From contig CAJUQG010000002.1 of assembly GCA_910588025.1 (NCBI GenBank), positions 27,423 to 91,422 on the forward strand: a stretch of 64,000 nt of DNA. Reading direction: 5' to 3'. The DNA comes from an uncultured Bacilli bacterium. Its GTDB lineage: Bacteria; Bacillota_I; Bacilli_A; RF39; UBA660. Shown here piece by piece: positions 1 to 8,853 of the stretch. Made by a program: the position numbers and the translations under genes. How positions within the stretch are numbered: position 1 is the stretch's first letter; every line of letters begins with the position of its first letter. The notes beneath the pieces are model-generated. The model searched no databases. It saw nothing but the letters and a program-made list of their open reading frames with translations, and was not told where the DNA came from.

Positions 1-480
1 TCTATTTGCTTGCCAATCAATTTTCTCCTGATATGCTTCATTACTTTTTAATCGTTCAAATTCTTTTATTAAATATAGCTTAAATTCAGGGCTTAACCAA
101 CTAGCAAATTCAAACGCAATATCTGGATGAGCAAAAGTTCCTTTACTATATTTTCCGCTACTTGGAATTATTCCAATAGCATTAAAATCCTTTTTCCAAC
201 GATTAGGTGTCATCGTAAAACGATTATATGGAGCCTCATCAATTTTAATTCTGTGAAATTCCACGGAATTAAAATCTTCATTATTAATTTCTTCCCATAA
301 ACTATAATAATCAAATGAATTTTTATTTGACATCCAATTTCTAATTACACCAGATGGATCTTCAGAATTTGCTTGTCTAGCTAAATCAGTTAATGAAATA
401 TAATTTACATTACCTACTCTTAAAATTCCTACTTTATTTTCTTTTACTATTATCTCTGTAGTTACTATATCTTTTTTCAT
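1..480 (-). CDS. KilA-N domain protein, C-terminus beyond window
   Basis: The reading frame is open for 160 codons from an ATG at 480-478 to the window edge, so the C-terminus is not visible. An SD-like GAGGTG lies 5 nt upstream of the start. The residues match the KilA-N DNA-binding fold: an early 'YISLTDLARQ', then 'AIGIIPSSGKYSKGT', then 'HPDIAFEFASWLSP' and 'LYLIKEFERLK'. KilA-N proteins are usually phage or mobile-element regulators or antirepressors; no operator or target is seen here. It lies just beyond the displaced secA end at 649-690, so it may belong to a second element or be a phage relic. Family assignment is confident; its job in the cell is unknown. Confidence 0.8.
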   Translation of the reverse strand, partial: MKKDIVTTEIIVKENKVGILRVGNVNYISLTDLARQANSEDPSGVIRNWMSNKNSFDYYSLWEEINNEDFNSVEFHRIKIDEAPYNRFTMTPNRWKKDFNAIGIIPSSGKYSKGTFAHPDIAFEFASWLSPEFKLYLIKEFERLKSNEAYQEKIDWQANR

Positions 481-506
481 TACATCACCTCACTTTTTTT
501 AATTTT

Positions 507-550
507 AAAAGGATGTTCACATACCATTGTTGTTTACATCCTTTATTTTT
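507..550 (-). terminator. Hairpin beyond the displaced secA end
   Basis: AAAAGGATGT (507-516) can pair with ACATCCTTT (536-544). On the - strand the stem is followed by a short T-rich stretch. It resembles in sequence the hairpin downstream of the intact secA at 3776-3814, so it may be the original secA terminator, now separated from its gene. Confidence 0.45.
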
Positions 551-648
551 AGGGCATTTAAGCCAAATTTTTAATTATTTACAAACAAATATGAATTTGT
601 TAACATTTTTTAAATTTGCAAAATCCTAGCAGCCCATTTATTTATCTC

Positions 649-690
649 ACTTTCCGCAGCAATTTTTGTACTTTTTGCCCGAACCACATG
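649..690 (-). pseudogene. Displaced secA 3' end (SEC-C motif), probable distal attachment site
   Basis: Read on the - strand this encodes CGSGKKYKNCCGK followed by a TGA stop, identical in protein to the last 13 residues of SecA encoded at 3868-3911. At the DNA level 34 of 42 bases match, and all eight mismatches are at third codon positions. Identity stops abruptly at GAACCACATG (681-690 here, 3902-3911 in secA). No start codon or upstream coding region belongs to this fragment. The pattern fits a 3' end displaced when an integrative element inserted in secA and supplied its own 3' end. It could instead be the tail of another lost SEC-C protein. Confidence 0.6.
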
Positions 691-922
691 TTCTATCAAA
701 TTCAGTATTTATAGCACTTATGGTATTACTGGAATTATTGGTATTTTAGGGAAAAAGTGGTTCCGAAGTATCAGATATTTATGGTATTTATAGTACTATG
801 ATTACTATAAATATTTCATCCAATGGGAACAAAATGGGAACATTGTGCTCATTCGTTCACTAAATCCACTTAAATTATAAACTAAATAATAGATTCAATC
901 AATAACAATGACAAATTGTGCT

Positions 923-1478
923 CTAAAAACGCCTTGATAATACACCAACAGTTCTTAATAAATCGCTTGAATTTTCATATGCATACTTTCGAACATCAAA
1001 CACTATTTTTGTAAATAAACTATTAATCATTTTTACAAGTTTGATAAATGAACCAGCATATAGAGTTATCTCTTCATCATCGACTTTAAATGTATAGTCA
1101 AATAGAGATAAACTCCCACTTCCAGATGATTTTATTCTAACTCCATGCATCTTATGTTGGTATTTATTTCTTACTTTTCTTATCTTTTCTAAAAAATCAT
1201 AATTTTCTTTTAAAATTTCATTATAATCATTGCTTAAGTATTTTATCTGTTCATTGTATTCTAATAAACCATCACTGTTTTTAAATTCCAATTGTTTGGT
1301 TTTTTTGTTATATGAATATGGAATCAATCTGGGAATATTTTGAATAATTTCTAGTATAAATTCTTCACCATTTTCAAAATCATCTATTACATCAATTCCA
1401 CATAATTTTATTAATTTAATTTAAATGGTATAAAGTTTCAAAGTACCCAAAAAGTGCATTTGCTATTTCAACATTCAT
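923..1478 (-). pseudogene. Frameshifted hypothetical protein with a HEPN-like RxxxxH motif
   Basis: An ATG at 1478 with an SD (GAGGT) 9 nt upstream opens 'MNVEIANALFGYFETLYHLN' and then hits a stop near 1412. Moving by one frame continues 'LCGIDVIDDFENGEEF' straight into the long open frame that ends at 923, so the intact gene was about 184 residues and is broken by one frameshift. The downstream part contains 'EKIRKVRNKYQHKMHG'; RNKYQH fits the R-x4-H pattern of HEPN ribonuclease-like domains, but this is a weak motif match. Its SD overlaps the end of the fic gene, so the two were translationally coupled. Beyond the HEPN suggestion I do not recognise the family. The frameshift could be a true mutation or an assembly error. 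Confidence 0.55.
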
Positions 1479-1485
1479 ATGCATT

Positions 1486-2415
1486 TTACCTCAACAATTC
1501 TAAATATTTCTTTAATGTTTCTATTTCCAGTTTAACTATTAATTTAACAAAATCTGTATAATCACCAGTTGTATGAGCTTTATCTAATGCTTCATAATAT
1601 TCTAATCTATCTTCCTTTTTTATTATTACTGGATTAAACCCATAATTCATTAAATCTAAATTCATAAGTAACCTTGCAGTTCTACCATTACCATCTACAA
1701 ATGGATGAATTTTAACTAATTCACCATGTAATAAAGCAGCTTGAATAATTGGATGAAAATCATTCCAATTTTCGTAATTTAAAACTAACTTTTCCATTAA
1801 CTCTGGAACTTTCAAGTAATCTGGTGGGATATGAGTTGCACCTTTTATAGTAACATTTTCTCTTCTATATCTTCCTGCATTTTCATCACCAATATCTTTT
1901 AAAACTAATTGATGAATACCTTTGATATTCCACTCAGTAATCGGGTTATCTTCTTTTACCAAATCGTTTAAATATAAAATAGCCTTTTCATGATTGATAG
2001 CTTCTAAATGCTCTTTTATTGATTTTCCACCAACTGTAATTCCTTCTAATACAACTTGTGTTTCTCTAAGTGTCAAAGTATTTCCTTCTATACCATTACT
2101 ATTGTATGTCCATTCAAGATTAATTGAATCTTCTAATGATCTTAATGTTTCTTTTGGTATCGGTCTTTTATTATCTAATTCTCTCTTCAACTCATCAACT
2201 TCATTAAAATAATTAGCCTCTAAATCAATAATAAATTCTGTAAAATCTGGTTTAATAACTCTTTTGTCTACTGGTTTTATTGCATCAACTGGAATATTCC
2301 AACTGTTTCCGTTTTTAACAGCTCCTTCAATCCTGCCATCTTGTAATAATTGCCTTATTCTTCTTTCACTAATATTCCATTTTTTTACAGCTTCTTTAGT
2401 AGTCATAAAATCCAA
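1486..2415 (-). CDS. HTH-Fic protein (class II Fic, probable AMP-transferase)
   Basis: The first ~50 residues form a MerR/excisionase-like helix-turn-helix ('TTKEAVKKWNISERRIRQLL'). The rest is a Fic domain with the catalytic motif HPFVDGNGRTAR (His plus the phosphate-binding loop), which normally transfers AMP from ATP to a target protein hydroxyl. Upstream of it, 'SNGIEGN' matches the inhibitory S/T-x-x-x-E-G/N motif, placing it in the N-terminally self-inhibited class II. I chose the TTG at 2415 because GAGGTG sits 7 nt before it; the ATG three codons later is 16 nt away. A consensus promoter with a palindrome in its spacer lies just upstream, suggesting self-repression through the HTH. 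The frameshifted gene at 923-1478 follows in the same operon. Target unknown. Confidence 0.88.
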   Translation of the reverse strand: MDFMTTKEAVKKWNISERRIRQLLQDGRIEGAVKNGNSWNIPVDAIKPVDKRVIKPDFTEFIIDLEANYFNEVDELKRELDNKRPIPKETLRSLEDSINLEWTYNSNGIEGNTLTLRETQVVLEGITVGGKSIKEHLEAINHEKAILYLNDLVKEDNPITEWNIKGIHQLVLKDIGDENAGRYRRENVTIKGATHIPPDYLKVPELMEKLVLNYENWNDFHPIIQAALLHGELVKIHPFVDGNGRTARLLMNLDLMNYGFNPVIIKKEDRLEYYEALDKAHTTGDYTDFVKLIVKLEIETLKKYLELLR

Positions 2416-2436
2416 AACGCTTCACCTCTATATATC

Positions 2437-2465
2437 ATTATACCGCTAACGGTAGTTTTGGTCAA
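2437..2465 (-). promoter_or_regulatory. fic promoter with palindromic operator in the spacer
   Basis: On the - strand, TTGACC (2460-2465) is separated by exactly 17 bp from TATAAT (2437-2442). The spacer contains TACCG-CTAA-CGGTA (2441-2454), a 5-bp-arm palindrome overlapping the -10. A repressor bound there would block polymerase directly. The HTH domain of the Fic protein is the obvious candidate repressor. Confidence 0.7.
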
Positions 2466-2481
2466 CCATATAAGACTAATT

Positions 2482-3729
2482 TTATCTATATTTAATAATT
2501 TCATCTATAATATCTGATTTAACTGTTTGTTCAAATTTTTCACTTGCTTCTTTAAGTGTTTCATCAGTTGTTGATATATAATAATTTTCAGTAGCTTCTA
2601 TCTTGCTATGCCCTAAAATGTCAGCTACATCTCTAATTTCTACACCATTTCTTAGACTCTTTGTTGCATAACTTCCTCGTAAGTCATAGAATCTGCAATG
2701 TTCTATTCCCAATTCTGTATGAACCACTTTATATGGATATTTCATAATATCAGTTCCACTATAAACACCATTTTCTTTTCTAAATACTAAATCAAGATTT
2801 TCCAACAATTTAGCTTTTCTAACTGTTTCAACAATTCTATATTCTATTATTTTTCCATATTTATTTTTAACTTCTTCTAGATGATAATAGTGATACATTT
2901 TACCATATAACTTTTTAAAATTTTCTTGTTTCCTTTTATAATTTTTTAGAGCTACTAATAAAGTATTACAAATATATACTTTTCTTACTCCATTTATTGT
3001 TTTTGTTGTACCTAAAAACCATTTCCCCTTTTCATCTTTAACTTTACTATAAACATTATGCTCTATACTAATTATTCTCTTTTCAAGATCAATATTATCC
3101 CAAGTTAGTGCACAGACTTCACCGGTTCTCATTCCTGTAAAACATGCAACTAGAAATGCACAGGTGAATGTTTCATTATTTTTAAATCTCTTTAAAATAA
3201 AATTCAATTTCTTCTTGAGTATAAATATGCCTTATAGTCTTTCTTTAATTGTTCTATGTGCGGCAAACTTATAGTTATTGCTGGATTATAATTAATAAAT
3301 CCAAATATATCAGTTGCAACTCTAAATGAACATTTTATTACTTTTACAAAATTTTTTAAATATCCATAAGAATAATCATATCTTCTACATACATCTATTA
3401 AATATTTATTTAACTGATAACTTGTAATTGCATTAAGTCTATAATGACCTAAATAAATCTTTAAATACTTATTAACAATAACTGAATACTCTTCTATTGT
3501 TCTATATTTTAAATTCACTTTGCAATAATTATCTAGCCAATAATCCAAATAATCTCCATATGACATATAGCTTTCCGTTTTACATCCTCCATTTTGATAT
3601 TCATCATAAGCTTTTTGTCCTGCGGTAAATGCAGCATTTTTTGTTTTAAATCCACTTTCTTTTTCCATTAACTTTTGTTGCTTCAAAGCGATATTGATAC
3701 ACCTTTCCTCTTTTTTGAATACTAATCAT
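2482..3729 (-). pseudogene. Tyrosine-family integrase, broken by about three frameshifts
   Basis: The natural start is the ATG at 3729 (SD GGGAGATG), giving 'MISIQKRGKVYQYRFEATKV'. That frame stops soon, and the homology resumes in a second frame ('SGFKTKNAAF') covering an SAM-like core-binding domain. Near 3205-3240 two more single-base shifts separate 'LKKDYKAY', 'YTQEEIEF' and 'ILKRFKNN'. The catalytic domain then continues with 'TGMRTGEV' (first Arg), 'YDLRGSYAT' (second Arg), 'LGHSK' (His) and 'ENYYIST' (likely Tyr). The gene lies directly downstream of secA, as expected for an integrase that used the secA 3' end. All the shifts make it non-functional unless they are assembly errors. Confidence 0.82.
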
Positions 3730-3775
3730 TTTTATCATCTCCCTTTCATTTTTTGATTAGTTTTTACTAAAACAA

Positions 3776-3814
3776 AAAGGAATGTTAACATTTTATCTAT
3801 GTTAACACTCCTTT
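3776..3814 (-). terminator. secA terminator hairpin
   Basis: AAAGGAATGTTAACAT pairs with ATGTTAACACTCCTTT with one mismatch, and on the - strand is followed by TTTTTGTTTT. It lies 54 nt after the secA stop codon and upstream of the integrase relic. A T-run is present on both sides, so it may work in either direction. Confidence 0.7.
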
Positions 3815-3867
3815 GTTTATAAGTATTTTAGCTATTTATTTTTTAATTTTAGCTAAACTTTTTTATG

Positions 3868-6354
3868 CTACTTTCCACAACAATTCTTATATTTCTTTCC
3901 TGAACCACATGGACAAGTATCATTTCTTCCTATTTTCTTATCATTTTTGACAGTATGACCAACTTTTTCTTTTCCATCGTTGGAAGAACCTTTTATTACT
4001 TGTTTTCTTTCAATATTTTGTTCAATTTCGGCTTTTAATAAGAATTGTGCTACATCGCTATCTATTTTATCTAATAGACGTTCAAATAGTTCGTAACCTT
4101 CCATGGTATATGCTTGAAGGGGATTGGTTTGACCATATCCTCTTAACATAATTCCGTCTTTTAAATGTTCCATTTCATTTAGGTGATTTACCCATAAAGA
4201 ATCAATTACACGTAATGTAATGGCTTTCTCAAATTCTTCGAAAGCTGGAGCATCTTTAATTTTCTCTTCATAATCATCGTTAATTTTATTAAATAATAAA
4301 TCAATAATTTCTTCTTCGCTCTTATCTTTTAATTCTTCTACAGATAGTTTTTCACCTTTGATAAAATTAGAATTTACATATTCGATAATTTCTTGTTTAT
4401 CATTATCTGTTAAATATCCTTCTGGAGCTATATGACTTTCAATTATATTGGTAATCGTATTTTTGAAGGTATCTTTTATATTTTCATGAATACTTTCTAG
4501 TTCTAATACTTCATTTCTTTTTTCATAAATAATTAAGCGTTGTTCATTTACTACATTGTCATAGTCTAATAAACTTTTACGCATATCGAAGTTATTTCCT
4601 TCAACTTTCTTTTGGGCTGATTCAATACTTCTAGTTAATGATTTGGAACGAATTGCTTGACTTCCTACCATTCCTAAAGCTTCAACCATTCTTTTTACTT
4701 TATCTGTTCCAAAACGGCGCATTAATTCATCTTCAAAAGATACAAAGAATTGACTCATTCCTGGATCACCTTGACGTCCAGCACGTCCACGTAATTGGTT
4801 ATCAATACGACGAGATTCATGACGCTCTGTACCAATAACACAAAGTCCACCAAGTTCTTTTACACCTTCTCCAAGTTTAATATCTGTTCCACGACCTGCC
4901 ATATTGGTAGCAATTGTAATTGCTCCCTTTTCTCCCGCTTTCGCAATGATTTCAGCTTCACGAGCATGATTTTTAGCATTTAATATTTCATGTTTTAATT
5001 TAGCTTTTGTAAGTAATGAACCTAAATATTCGTTTGCTTCTACAGAGATTGTACCCACTAAGATTGGTTGTCCAGTTTCATGAATTTCTTTAATTGTATT
5101 TACAATTGCTTCATATTTACCAGCCATATTAGAATATAATAAATCGGCACGGTCTTCACGAATTACTGGCTTGTTCGTTGGAATTTGAATAACATACATG
5201 TTGTAAATATTTCTAAATTCTTCTTCTTCTGTTTTTGCAGTACCTGTCATACCAGATAATTTTTTATACATTCTAAATAAGTTTTGGAATGTAATCGTTG
5301 CCATTGTTCTAGTTTCTTCATTTATTTTAACATTTTCTTTGGCTTCTATTGCTTGATGTAATCCTTCGCTAAATTGACGACCTTTCATTAAACGTCCAGT
5401 AAATTGATCTACAATAATTACTTCATTGTTATCTACAACATAATCTACATCTTTTTTAAAAGCATAATTTGCCTTTAGAGCTTGATTTACATGATGAACT
5501 AATGCTGAATTTTCTAAATCATATAAATTTTTGATATGAAAATATTGTTCAACTTTTGCAACACCTTTTTCCATTAAAGAGGTATTTTTAGTTTTTGGAT
5601 CAAAATCATAATCTTCATTTTCAACTAAATTTTGAACAGCGGCATTTGCATCCATATATAAATCTTTTGTATTTGATTTACCTCCAGAAATAATTAAAGG
5701 AGTACGAGCTTCATCAATTAAAATTGAGTCAACTTCATCGACAATACAAAAGTTTAATGGTCTTTGAACACGGTCTGCTGCTTGAACTACCATATTATCT
5801 CTTAAATAGTCGAACCCTATTTCACTATTCGTAGAATATAAAATATCTGCATTGTATGCTTCTTGTTTTTCTTTTGGACTCATTTCACGTAAATTTAAGC
5901 CTATTGTTAAGCCTAAAAATTCAAAAATGCTACCCATCCATTCAGAGTCACGTTTGGCAAGGAATTCGTTTACTGTTACGATATGAACACCTTCACCAGT
6001 TAAAGCATTTAAATAAGCTGGCATGGTTTCTGTTAAGGTTTTTCCTTCTCCAGTTTTCATTTCGGCAATATTACCATAATGAATGGCAAGTCCTCCTAAA
6101 ATTTGGACAAAATAAGGCTTTTCTCCAATTACACGATAATCCGCTTCTCTTACTACTGCATAAGCTTCGACTAAAATATCATCTAAAGTTTCTCCATTTG
6201 CTAATCTTTCTTTTAATTCGCTTGTTTTATTTTTTAGTTCTTCATCAGATAATTTGCTCATTGTTTCTTCTAAAGCAACTACTTCATTTGCTAAAACTTC
6301 GAATCTTTTTAATTCTTTATATTCTGAGTCGATTAATTTTCTAAATAATCCCAT
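3868..6354 (-). CDS. secA: Preprotein translocase ATPase SecA
   Basis: At 828 residues this is a normal-length SecA, the motor that pushes unfolded preproteins through SecYEG. Walker A is 'MKTGEGKTLT' (about 99-108). 'DEVDSILIDEARTPL' is the DEAD-like Walker B region, and 'GRAGRQGDPG' belongs to the second nucleotide-binding fold. The C-terminus carries the zinc-binding SEC-C motif CPCGSGKKYKNCC. The last codons appear to have been exchanged by an integration event (see 649-690). Upstream lie hpf and an unknown gene. In Bacillus, hpf-secA-prfB is a common order; prfB is not seen here, and the accessory patch occupies its place. Confidence 0.97.
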   Translation of the reverse strand: MGLFRKLIDSEYKELKRFEVLANEVVALEETMSKLSDEELKNKTSELKERLANGETLDDILVEAYAVVREADYRVIGEKPYFVQILGGLAIHYGNIAEMKTGEGKTLTETMPAYLNALTGEGVHIVTVNEFLAKRDSEWMGSIFEFLGLTIGLNLREMSPKEKQEAYNADILYSTNSEIGFDYLRDNMVVQAADRVQRPLNFCIVDEVDSILIDEARTPLIISGGKSNTKDLYMDANAAVQNLVENEDYDFDPKTKNTSLMEKGVAKVEQYFHIKNLYDLENSALVHHVNQALKANYAFKKDVDYVVDNNEVIIVDQFTGRLMKGRQFSEGLHQAIEAKENVKINEETRTMATITFQNLFRMYKKLSGMTGTAKTEEEEFRNIYNMYVIQIPTNKPVIREDRADLLYSNMAGKYEAIVNTIKEIHETGQPILVGTISVEANEYLGSLLTKAKLKHEILNAKNHAREAEIIAKAGEKGAITIATNMAGRGTDIKLGEGVKELGGLCVIGTERHESRRIDNQLRGRAGRQGDPGMSQFFVSFEDELMRRFGTDKVKRMVEALGMVGSQAIRSKSLTRSIESAQKKVEGNNFDMRKSLLDYDNVVNEQRLIIYEKRNEVLELESIHENIKDTFKNTITNIIESHIAPEGYLTDNDKQEIIEYVNSNFIKGEKLSVEELKDKSEEEIIDLLFNKINDDYEEKIKDAPAFEEFEKAITLRVIDSLWVNHLNEMEHLKDGIMLRGYGQTNPLQAYTMEGYELFERLLDKIDSDVAQFLLKAEIEQNIERKQVIKGSSNDGKEKVGHTVKNDKKIGRNDTCPCGSGKKYKNCCGK
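3870..3911 (-). repeat. Integrase-proximal attachment region within the secA 3' end
   Basis: This end of secA matches 649-690 over 42 bp (34 identical). The match includes a 10-bp identical block GAACCACATG at 3902-3911, where similarity ends sharply. It is the candidate attachment core next to the integrase; see the displaced copy at 649-690. Confidence 0.5.
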
Positions 6355-6474
6355 AGTATTTACCCTCCATCAAATGTATTTTATCATAATCTTAAAAAAA
6401 ATAGTATTTTTCTTTCTATAATTCCTATTACTAGTTATTTTAACGCATTTTTGATTTTATGAAAAGCTTTAACT

Positions 6475-8181
6475 TTATTTCTGTATTTTTTTCCTACTCA
6501 TACTTTTTTGATTTTTTAAATGTTCATCAATTCTAAAGAAAATACAAATTTGTTTTTCGTTTTTCTTTTTTAATATTTCATAATTATCTTCGTTTTCATC
6601 GCGAATAATTTGCGCATCACTACAAAATTCTTGAAAATCAATCATTTGATAAGTTCCATTTTGATATTCTACTAAAACGTTTGGTATTATTGTTTGATTC
6701 ACCGGAACTTTAAAATTCCAAAAAGTATTTTCACTATCTAAATCATATTTTATTTCATAAAGATCATAATAATAGTTTTCTGGTGTTTTATATTTTTTAC
6801 TTTCATTATCATAATAGTAATATATTTTATAATCAGTTAGGAAACGCCACATTATTTCTTTTCCTTGAATTTTTAAAATTTCTTTTATATTCGCTAAAAA
6901 GTATTCTAACATGTTTTGATATAAAGACGCGTTTTCACCGATTTGAAATTCTTTTTGAGATAAGTATTTTTGTAGTTCATTTATTTCACAAATCTTTTCT
7001 AAATTTATTTCAGAATTTAATAAAGAATACAAATAATAATCTAAATAGATTTGAAGTGTTTGAGGATCCTTTTGATTAAATCCATGAGTGAAAGATGCTA
7101 AATCTAGATTTTTTTGCTTTAAATTATTATCCATTTTTTCTAAAAATTGCTGTTTTGACTCTTGATCGAGATTCAGATAATTTAAAGGCATTTTGTCTGT
7201 TACTAAAAAACTTAAAAGCCATAGTGAATAACTTTCTTCTTTGGAAATTTCTTCTTGCAAAGATTCTCGATTTATTAAGTTTAAGTCATCAGATAAAGAA
7301 CACGTTTTGTTATTTTTTGAGCTTTGTATTATGGTTGTAGAAAAATAGTTATTATGAACACGAACAGGATAAGTATCACTTTTTCTAGATAAAAAGGAAC
7401 CAGAAGGAATAAAGGTAGGTTCTCTATCTTGAGAAGTTAAGATTTGATTTAATAGATGACGTTCAATGGGAATTGTTGAATATTGATTGATAATTAAATT
7501 AGTTTTTTTAGAGAATTGATAAGTAAATTTTATGGATTCATTATTGGATAATCTATTTAATTGTTCTAAATCATTTAAAAATGAATTCATTTCTTGTTCT
7601 GTTAAAGATAATCTTGCTCTTAAAGATTTATATAAAAGTTCTTCTTTGTTAGTTAAAAGATAATAGACAACATTTTCTTCTCCGATGATATCACACATAA
7701 TAGATAAACGAAGGTTGCCAACATTTTTTTCTTTATTTCCTAAAACAATGGTTTGAATACAGTCGAAAATGAGAGAATTTTCTTTTTGATAGTCATAAAT
7801 ATCTTTACTCATTAGTTGATGTATATCAGGTAAATCTGAAACTTTAAGGCGATGGGCGTAATGGTCCAATAAATAATTCATTGCCATTTGATATTCACTA
7901 TTAAAGTATGATACATAATCTTGTATATCTTTTAAAATAGCATTTCTTAAAATTTGATCAGCATTCTCTCGATCAAAGAAACATTCAATATTCATATTAA
8001 TTTGGTCGATTTTAGAATAACCATTTTTAGGAATAGACCCTAGTATGAGAAAGAAAAGAAGCAAATAATAGTTGCGCTTTATATTCTCTTTTACTTTTGG
8101 CTTTTTTTTCTTGGGATATAAATCTTTATCATCTAAATTTTTTTTCGGATTAACATTTCGAAAATAATTATTTTTTTGCAT
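6475..8181 (-). CDS. Hypothetical membrane-anchored protein between hpf and secA
   Basis: I do not recognise this family. The start is set at the ATG at 8181 (MQKNNYF), which has GAGG 7 nt upstream; an upstream in-frame ATG at 8214 has no SD. The ~568-residue product begins with a Lys/Asn-rich cytoplasmic stretch. One hydrophobic segment follows ('NYYLLLFFLILGSIP', about residues 38-52), and the long remainder, presumably outside the membrane, is rich in Leu, Asn, Lys and Tyr, with no catalytic motif I can name. There are few cysteines and no LPXTG-type anchor. Its place between hpf and secA gives no clear functional link. Confidence 0.7.
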   Translation of the reverse strand: MQKNNYFRNVNPKKNLDDKDLYPKKKKPKVKENIKRNYYLLLFFLILGSIPKNGYSKIDQINMNIECFFDRENADQILRNAILKDIQDYVSYFNSEYQMAMNYLLDHYAHRLKVSDLPDIHQLMSKDIYDYQKENSLIFDCIQTIVLGNKEKNVGNLRLSIMCDIIGEENVVYYLLTNKEELLYKSLRARLSLTEQEMNSFLNDLEQLNRLSNNESIKFTYQFSKKTNLIINQYSTIPIERHLLNQILTSQDREPTFIPSGSFLSRKSDTYPVRVHNNYFSTTIIQSSKNNKTCSLSDDLNLINRESLQEEISKEESYSLWLLSFLVTDKMPLNYLNLDQESKQQFLEKMDNNLKQKNLDLASFTHGFNQKDPQTLQIYLDYYLYSLLNSEINLEKICEINELQKYLSQKEFQIGENASLYQNMLEYFLANIKEILKIQGKEIMWRFLTDYKIYYYYDNESKKYKTPENYYYDLYEIKYDLDSENTFWNFKVPVNQTIIPNVLVEYQNGTYQMIDFQEFCSDAQIIRDENEDNYEILKKKNEKQICIFFRIDEHLKNQKSMSRKKIQK

Positions 8182-8253
8182 ACAAAAACCTCTTTTAAGC
8201 TTATATTTTAGCACTTTTTTGGCAAAAGAAAAGAAAAACTTTTTTAGCTTTTC

Positions 8254-8787
8254 TTATCTTACATTTATGATCCCATATGTTTCATTTTTTCTTTTATAAA
8301 CTACGGAAGTGCAACCTTCTGATTCATTTTTAAAAATAAAGAAATCGTGTCCTAATAATTCCATTTGTAAAATAGCTTCTTCTTCATCCATTGGTTTCAT
8401 TTCAAAATCTTTACGACGCATTATTTTCTTTTCGTCTTCTTCCTCTTCTGTTACTTCAAAAGCCATATTCATCTCAGGAATTACATTGTTTTTAAATTTA
8501 CGGTTTAATCTTGTTTTATTTTTTCTAATTTGTCTTTCTAATTTGTCTACGACTAAATTAATAGCGGCATATAAATCTTCCATTGATTCTTCTGCTCGTA
8601 GTGTAAATTTTTTGGTTGGAACAGTTACTTCGATTTTTTGGCTTAAACCATTTATACGAATTAACACATTGGCTGTTATTTCTTCTGGATTTTCAAAGTA
8701 GTTATCTAACTTTTTTAATTTTTCCATTACTTGTGTTTTAATGGCTGAAGTAATTTCTACTTTGTCTCCACGAATATTTAATTTCAT
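8254..8787 (-). CDS. hpf: Ribosome hibernation promoting factor, long form
   Basis: The 177-residue length is that of long-form HPF, which pairs two 70S ribosomes into inactive 100S dimers in stationary phase. The N-terminal ~100 residues form the ribosome-binding domain ('MKLNIRGDKVEIT', then 'DLYAAINLVVDKLERQIRK'). A short acidic, charged linker follows (about 110-130). The C-terminal ~55 residues form the dimerisation domain ('EAILQMELLGHDFFIFKN', 'VVYKRKNETYGIINV'). GGAAGGTG lies 6 nt before the ATG. Downstream an AAGAAAAG/CTTTTCTT stem (8225-8250) may end transcription. Location next to secA is as in Bacillus. Confidence 0.95.
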   Translation of the reverse strand: MKLNIRGDKVEITSAIKTQVMEKLKKLDNYFENPEEITANVLIRINGLSQKIEVTVPTKKFTLRAEESMEDLYAAINLVVDKLERQIRKNKTRLNRKFKNNVIPEMNMAFEVTEEEEDEKKIMRRKDFEMKPMDEEEAILQMELLGHDFFIFKNESEGCTSVVYKRKNETYGIINVR

Positions 8788-8826
8788 TTATTCACCTTCC
8801 TAATTTAAGTATAACAAAAGACGCAC

Positions 8827-8853
8827 AAAAAAACTACTGTTATTCTACAGTAG
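8827..8853 (-). terminator. Terminator overlapping the cold-shock gene stop
   Basis: On the - strand CTACTGT (8847-8853) pairs with ACAGTAG (8834-8840) and is followed by seven T residues. The stem includes the last codons and the stop of the cold-shock gene, so the gene ends inside its own terminator. Confidence 0.8.

Larger units (their letters stand above)
481..922. other. Non-coding stretch at the element end, with small repeats
   Basis: Apart from the hairpin at 507-550 and the displaced secA end at 649-690, no gene is visible. It holds a perfect 10-bp inverted repeat ATTTATAGTA (786-795) / TACTATAAAT (803-812). It also holds a direct repeat of ATGGGAACA at 823-831 and 834-842 (11-bp period) and two copies of GTATTTATAG near 706 and 784. 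Small repeats of this kind near the end of an integrase-bearing segment could be recombinase or excisionase arm sites, but that is only inference. Confidence 0.5.

Noticed and set aside
5856..6344. 162-codon + strand frame inside secA
   Set aside because: It is antisense to a strong secA, has no SD or recognisable motif and is Leu-rich as expected for the complement of Lys/Glu codons.
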